A DNA stretch of 6,892 nucleotides from an uncultured Bacilli bacterium. Lineage in GTDB: Bacteria; Bacillota_I; Bacilli_A; RF39; UBA660. The stretch's first letter is position 1. Every line of letters starts with the position of its first letter. This document shows, piece by piece, positions 5,994 through 6,892 of the stretch. Location: the NCBI GenBank assembly GCA_947630885.1, contig CANRJI010000054.1:1-6892 (forward strand). Direction: 5' to 3'. Under the pieces are notes generated by a model, which worked only from the letters and a program-made list of their open reading frames with translations, did not search any database and was not told the origin of the DNA. A program made the translations under genes and the position numbers.

Positions 5994-6024
5994 TTGTTTT
6001 TTGACTTAATAATGATGCTATAAT
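5994..6024 (+). promoter_or_regulatory. Extended -10 promoter of agrBD
   Basis: TGCTATAAT (6016-6024) is a perfect extended -10. The -35 is poor: TTGTTT (5994-5999) at a 19-base spacer is the best candidate, and the better-looking TTGACT at 6001-6006 is only 12 bases away and too close. A weak -35 suggests the promoter may need an activator. The mRNA would begin near 6031, only about 10 bases before the agrB ATG. Confidence 0.55.
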
Positions 6025-6040
6025 TTAAACGTGGTAAAAA

Positions 6041-6649
6041 ATGAAAGAAAAATTTTTAAATAATTCGATAAAACGAATTAGTAAAAAATATCCTGATTAT
6101 GACGAAGAAAAGCTAGAAGTTATTTCCTATGGACTAGAAGCTTTATACATAACTTTTACTAAGTCTATTGTTATATTCTCGATTGCATTTATACTTGGGA
6201 TTATAAAAGAGGTTTTTCTCATACTACTCTTTTATAATATACTGCGCACGACAGCTTTTGGTATGCACGCAAAGAAGAGCAGTCAATGCTATGTAATATC
6301 AGTTGTATTTTTTATAGGTGGCGCTCTTCTTTGCAAATATGTGGATATTAATATATATGTCAAAATGATCATAGCTATACTATCATTTATAACAATTATT
6401 TTGTATGCACCTGCAGATACTTATAAAAGACCTTTATTAAATGAGAAAAAAAGGAAAATATATAAGATTATATCAATTATAAATAGCTTAATATTTATTA
6501 TATGCATTATTGCTTTTCGAGGTAATGTTATTAGTAATTATTTAGTTATGGGGATTTTGGATGCTAGTTTGATGATTCATCCTTTAATGTATAGGATGTT
6601 TCAGCTACCGTATAATAACTATAAAACTTATAATGTTTCTTGTAGTTAG
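6041..6649 (+). CDS. agrB: AgrB-family membrane peptidase for cyclic peptide signal maturation, 202 aa
   Basis: Integral-membrane cysteine endopeptidase that removes the C-terminal tail of the AgrD propeptide and helps form its thiolactone ring. The catalytic pair is intact in RTTAFGMHAKKSSQC: His76 and Cys83, essentially the positions known for S. aureus AgrB (77 and 84). The family segment YAPADTYKRPLL followed by a basic stretch (NEKKRK) is at 122-138. Hydrophobic segments lie at about 40-66, 84-98, 106-122, 142-159 and 163-185, and total length is normal. Start choice: 6041 is the only reasonable in-frame ATG, though the leader lacks a good Shine-Dalgarno (only GTGG). It is followed after 34 bases by the substrate gene agrD. 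No AgrC or AgrA gene is found before the terminator at 6838. Confidence 0.95.
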   Translation: MKEKFLNNSIKRISKKYPDYDEEKLEVISYGLEALYITFTKSIVIFSIAFILGIIKEVFLILLFYNILRTTAFGMHAKKSSQCYVISVVFFIGGALLCKYVDINIYVKMIIAILSFITIILYAPADTYKRPLLNEKKRKIYKIISIINSLIFIICIIAFRGNVISNYLVMGILDASLMIHPLMYRMFQLPYNNYKTYNVSCS

Positions 6650-6683
6650 TTCGGTAAATATAAGGAAGAAGGAGGAATAAAGA

Positions 6684-6800
6684 ATGTTAACATCATTTTT
6701 ATCTTGGCTTGGCGAAGTAACTGCAACTGTAGGTTCAAAGGCTTGCACTTTCTGGTTCTTTGACGAACCTAAAATGCCAAAAAGCTTATCTACAAAATAG
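6684..6800 (+). CDS. agrD: AgrD-like autoinducing peptide precursor, 38 aa
   Basis: Short propeptide expected to be processed by the adjacent AgrB into a secreted thiolactone peptide. It shows the three-part AgrD plan: an N-terminal amphipathic leader (1-20), a core with Cys21 in CTFWFF (21-26), and the conserved acidic tail DEPKMPKSLSTK (27-38) with the DEP..P..L pattern. Cleavage just before Asp27 would give a six-residue ring (Cys to Phe26); cleavage after Phe25 would give the more usual five-residue ring CTFWF. The exocyclic residues before Cys21 (GSKA) depend on the N-terminal processing site, which cannot be read. The gene is short, but the perfect AAGGAGG (6669-6675, 8 bases before the ATG), its place after agrB, and the terminator after its stop all support it. 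Confidence 0.92.
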   Translation: MLTSFLSWLGEVTATVGSKACTFWFFDEPKMPKSLSTK

Positions 6801-6806
6801 TTTTTC

Positions 6807-6834
6807 AAAAAATTAAAAAAGAGGTCATCTCTTT
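6807..6834 (-). terminator. Possible minus-strand terminator next to agrD
   Basis: AAAGAG (6818-6823) and CTCTTT (6829-6834) form a 6-bp hairpin with a 5-base loop. Read on the minus strand it is followed by Ts (TTTAATTTTTT), so together with the main hairpin it could stop a convergent transcript from a gene lying to the right of the window. Confidence 0.4.
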
Positions 6835-6837
6835 CAG

Positions 6838-6887
6838 GCCGTTGACAAAGTCGGTTTTTCAAACCGGCTTTGTCAATCGGCTTTTTT
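6838..6887 (+). terminator. Strong terminator of the agrBD operon
   Basis: A long stem: GCCG (6838-6841) with CGGC (6878-6881), TTGACAAAG (6842-6850) with CTTTGTCAA (6868-6876), then CGGTTT with AAACCG around a tiny loop, interrupted only by one bulged T and one G-T pair, followed by six Ts. It is the longest and most GC-rich hairpin in the window. Confidence 0.92.
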
Positions 6888-6892
6888 AATCT

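Noticed and set aside
6001..6006. TTGACT as the -35 of the agrB promoter.
   Set aside because: Only 12 bases separate it from TATAAT, too few for a SigA promoter.
6605..6862. A minus-strand open frame of 85 codons at the right end.
   Set aside because: It runs antisense through agrD and the terminator hairpin, starts inside the hairpin, and has no ribosome binding site or recognisable product.

Overview
The window is AT-rich bacterial DNA with a typical low-GC Firmicutes (Bacillota) gene set: strong Shine-Dalgarno sequences, near-consensus SigA-type promoters, hairpin/T-run terminators, a TGS-domain nucleoside kinase, a short stand-alone Smr protein and an AgrB/AgrD peptide-signalling pair. 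Three tandem Spo0A-type boxes in front of a histidine kinase hint at an endospore-forming lineage (Clostridia-like or Erysipelotrichia-like), but this is inferred from a DNA motif only. Tryptophan is encoded by TGG and no gene contains an in-frame TGA, so the mycoplasma code is not in use. No rRNA, tRNA, insertion sequence, CRISPR array or phage gene was seen, and no gene-free stretch exceeds 300 bases.

Layout. Left part: a 551-aa TGS/uridine-kinase-like nucleoside kinase (97-1752, minus) is divergent from clpP (1863-2435, plus), which ends in a hairpin shared with the convergent 385-aa membrane-anchored protein (2464-3621, minus). Middle: the minus-strand run Smr protein (3812-4078), 43-aa membrane peptide (3638-3769) and 385-aa protein; the peptide was found by reading the intergenic DNA, and a near-perfect promoter for the last two overlaps the end of the Smr gene. 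Upstream lie a multi-TM sensor histidine kinase (4164-5402, minus) and a membrane-anchored EIIB-like PTS domain (5517-5831, minus), each with its own promoter and terminator. Right end: agrB (6041-6649) and the 38-aa agrD (6684-6800) on the plus strand, closed by a long hairpin terminator.

Most interesting region: 4164-6892 holds three signalling pieces that lack their usual partners. The histidine kinase has no response regulator beside it, and its promoter region carries three TGTCGAA-like boxes in an exact 10-bp register, the arrangement of tandem 0A boxes. The EIIB-like protein has Asp where the phosphorylated Cys of glucose-family EIIB should be. The agrBD pair has no agrC or agrA before its terminator. 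A circuit linking secreted peptide, membrane kinase and Spo0A is an attractive hypothesis, but only the parts, not the links, are visible here.
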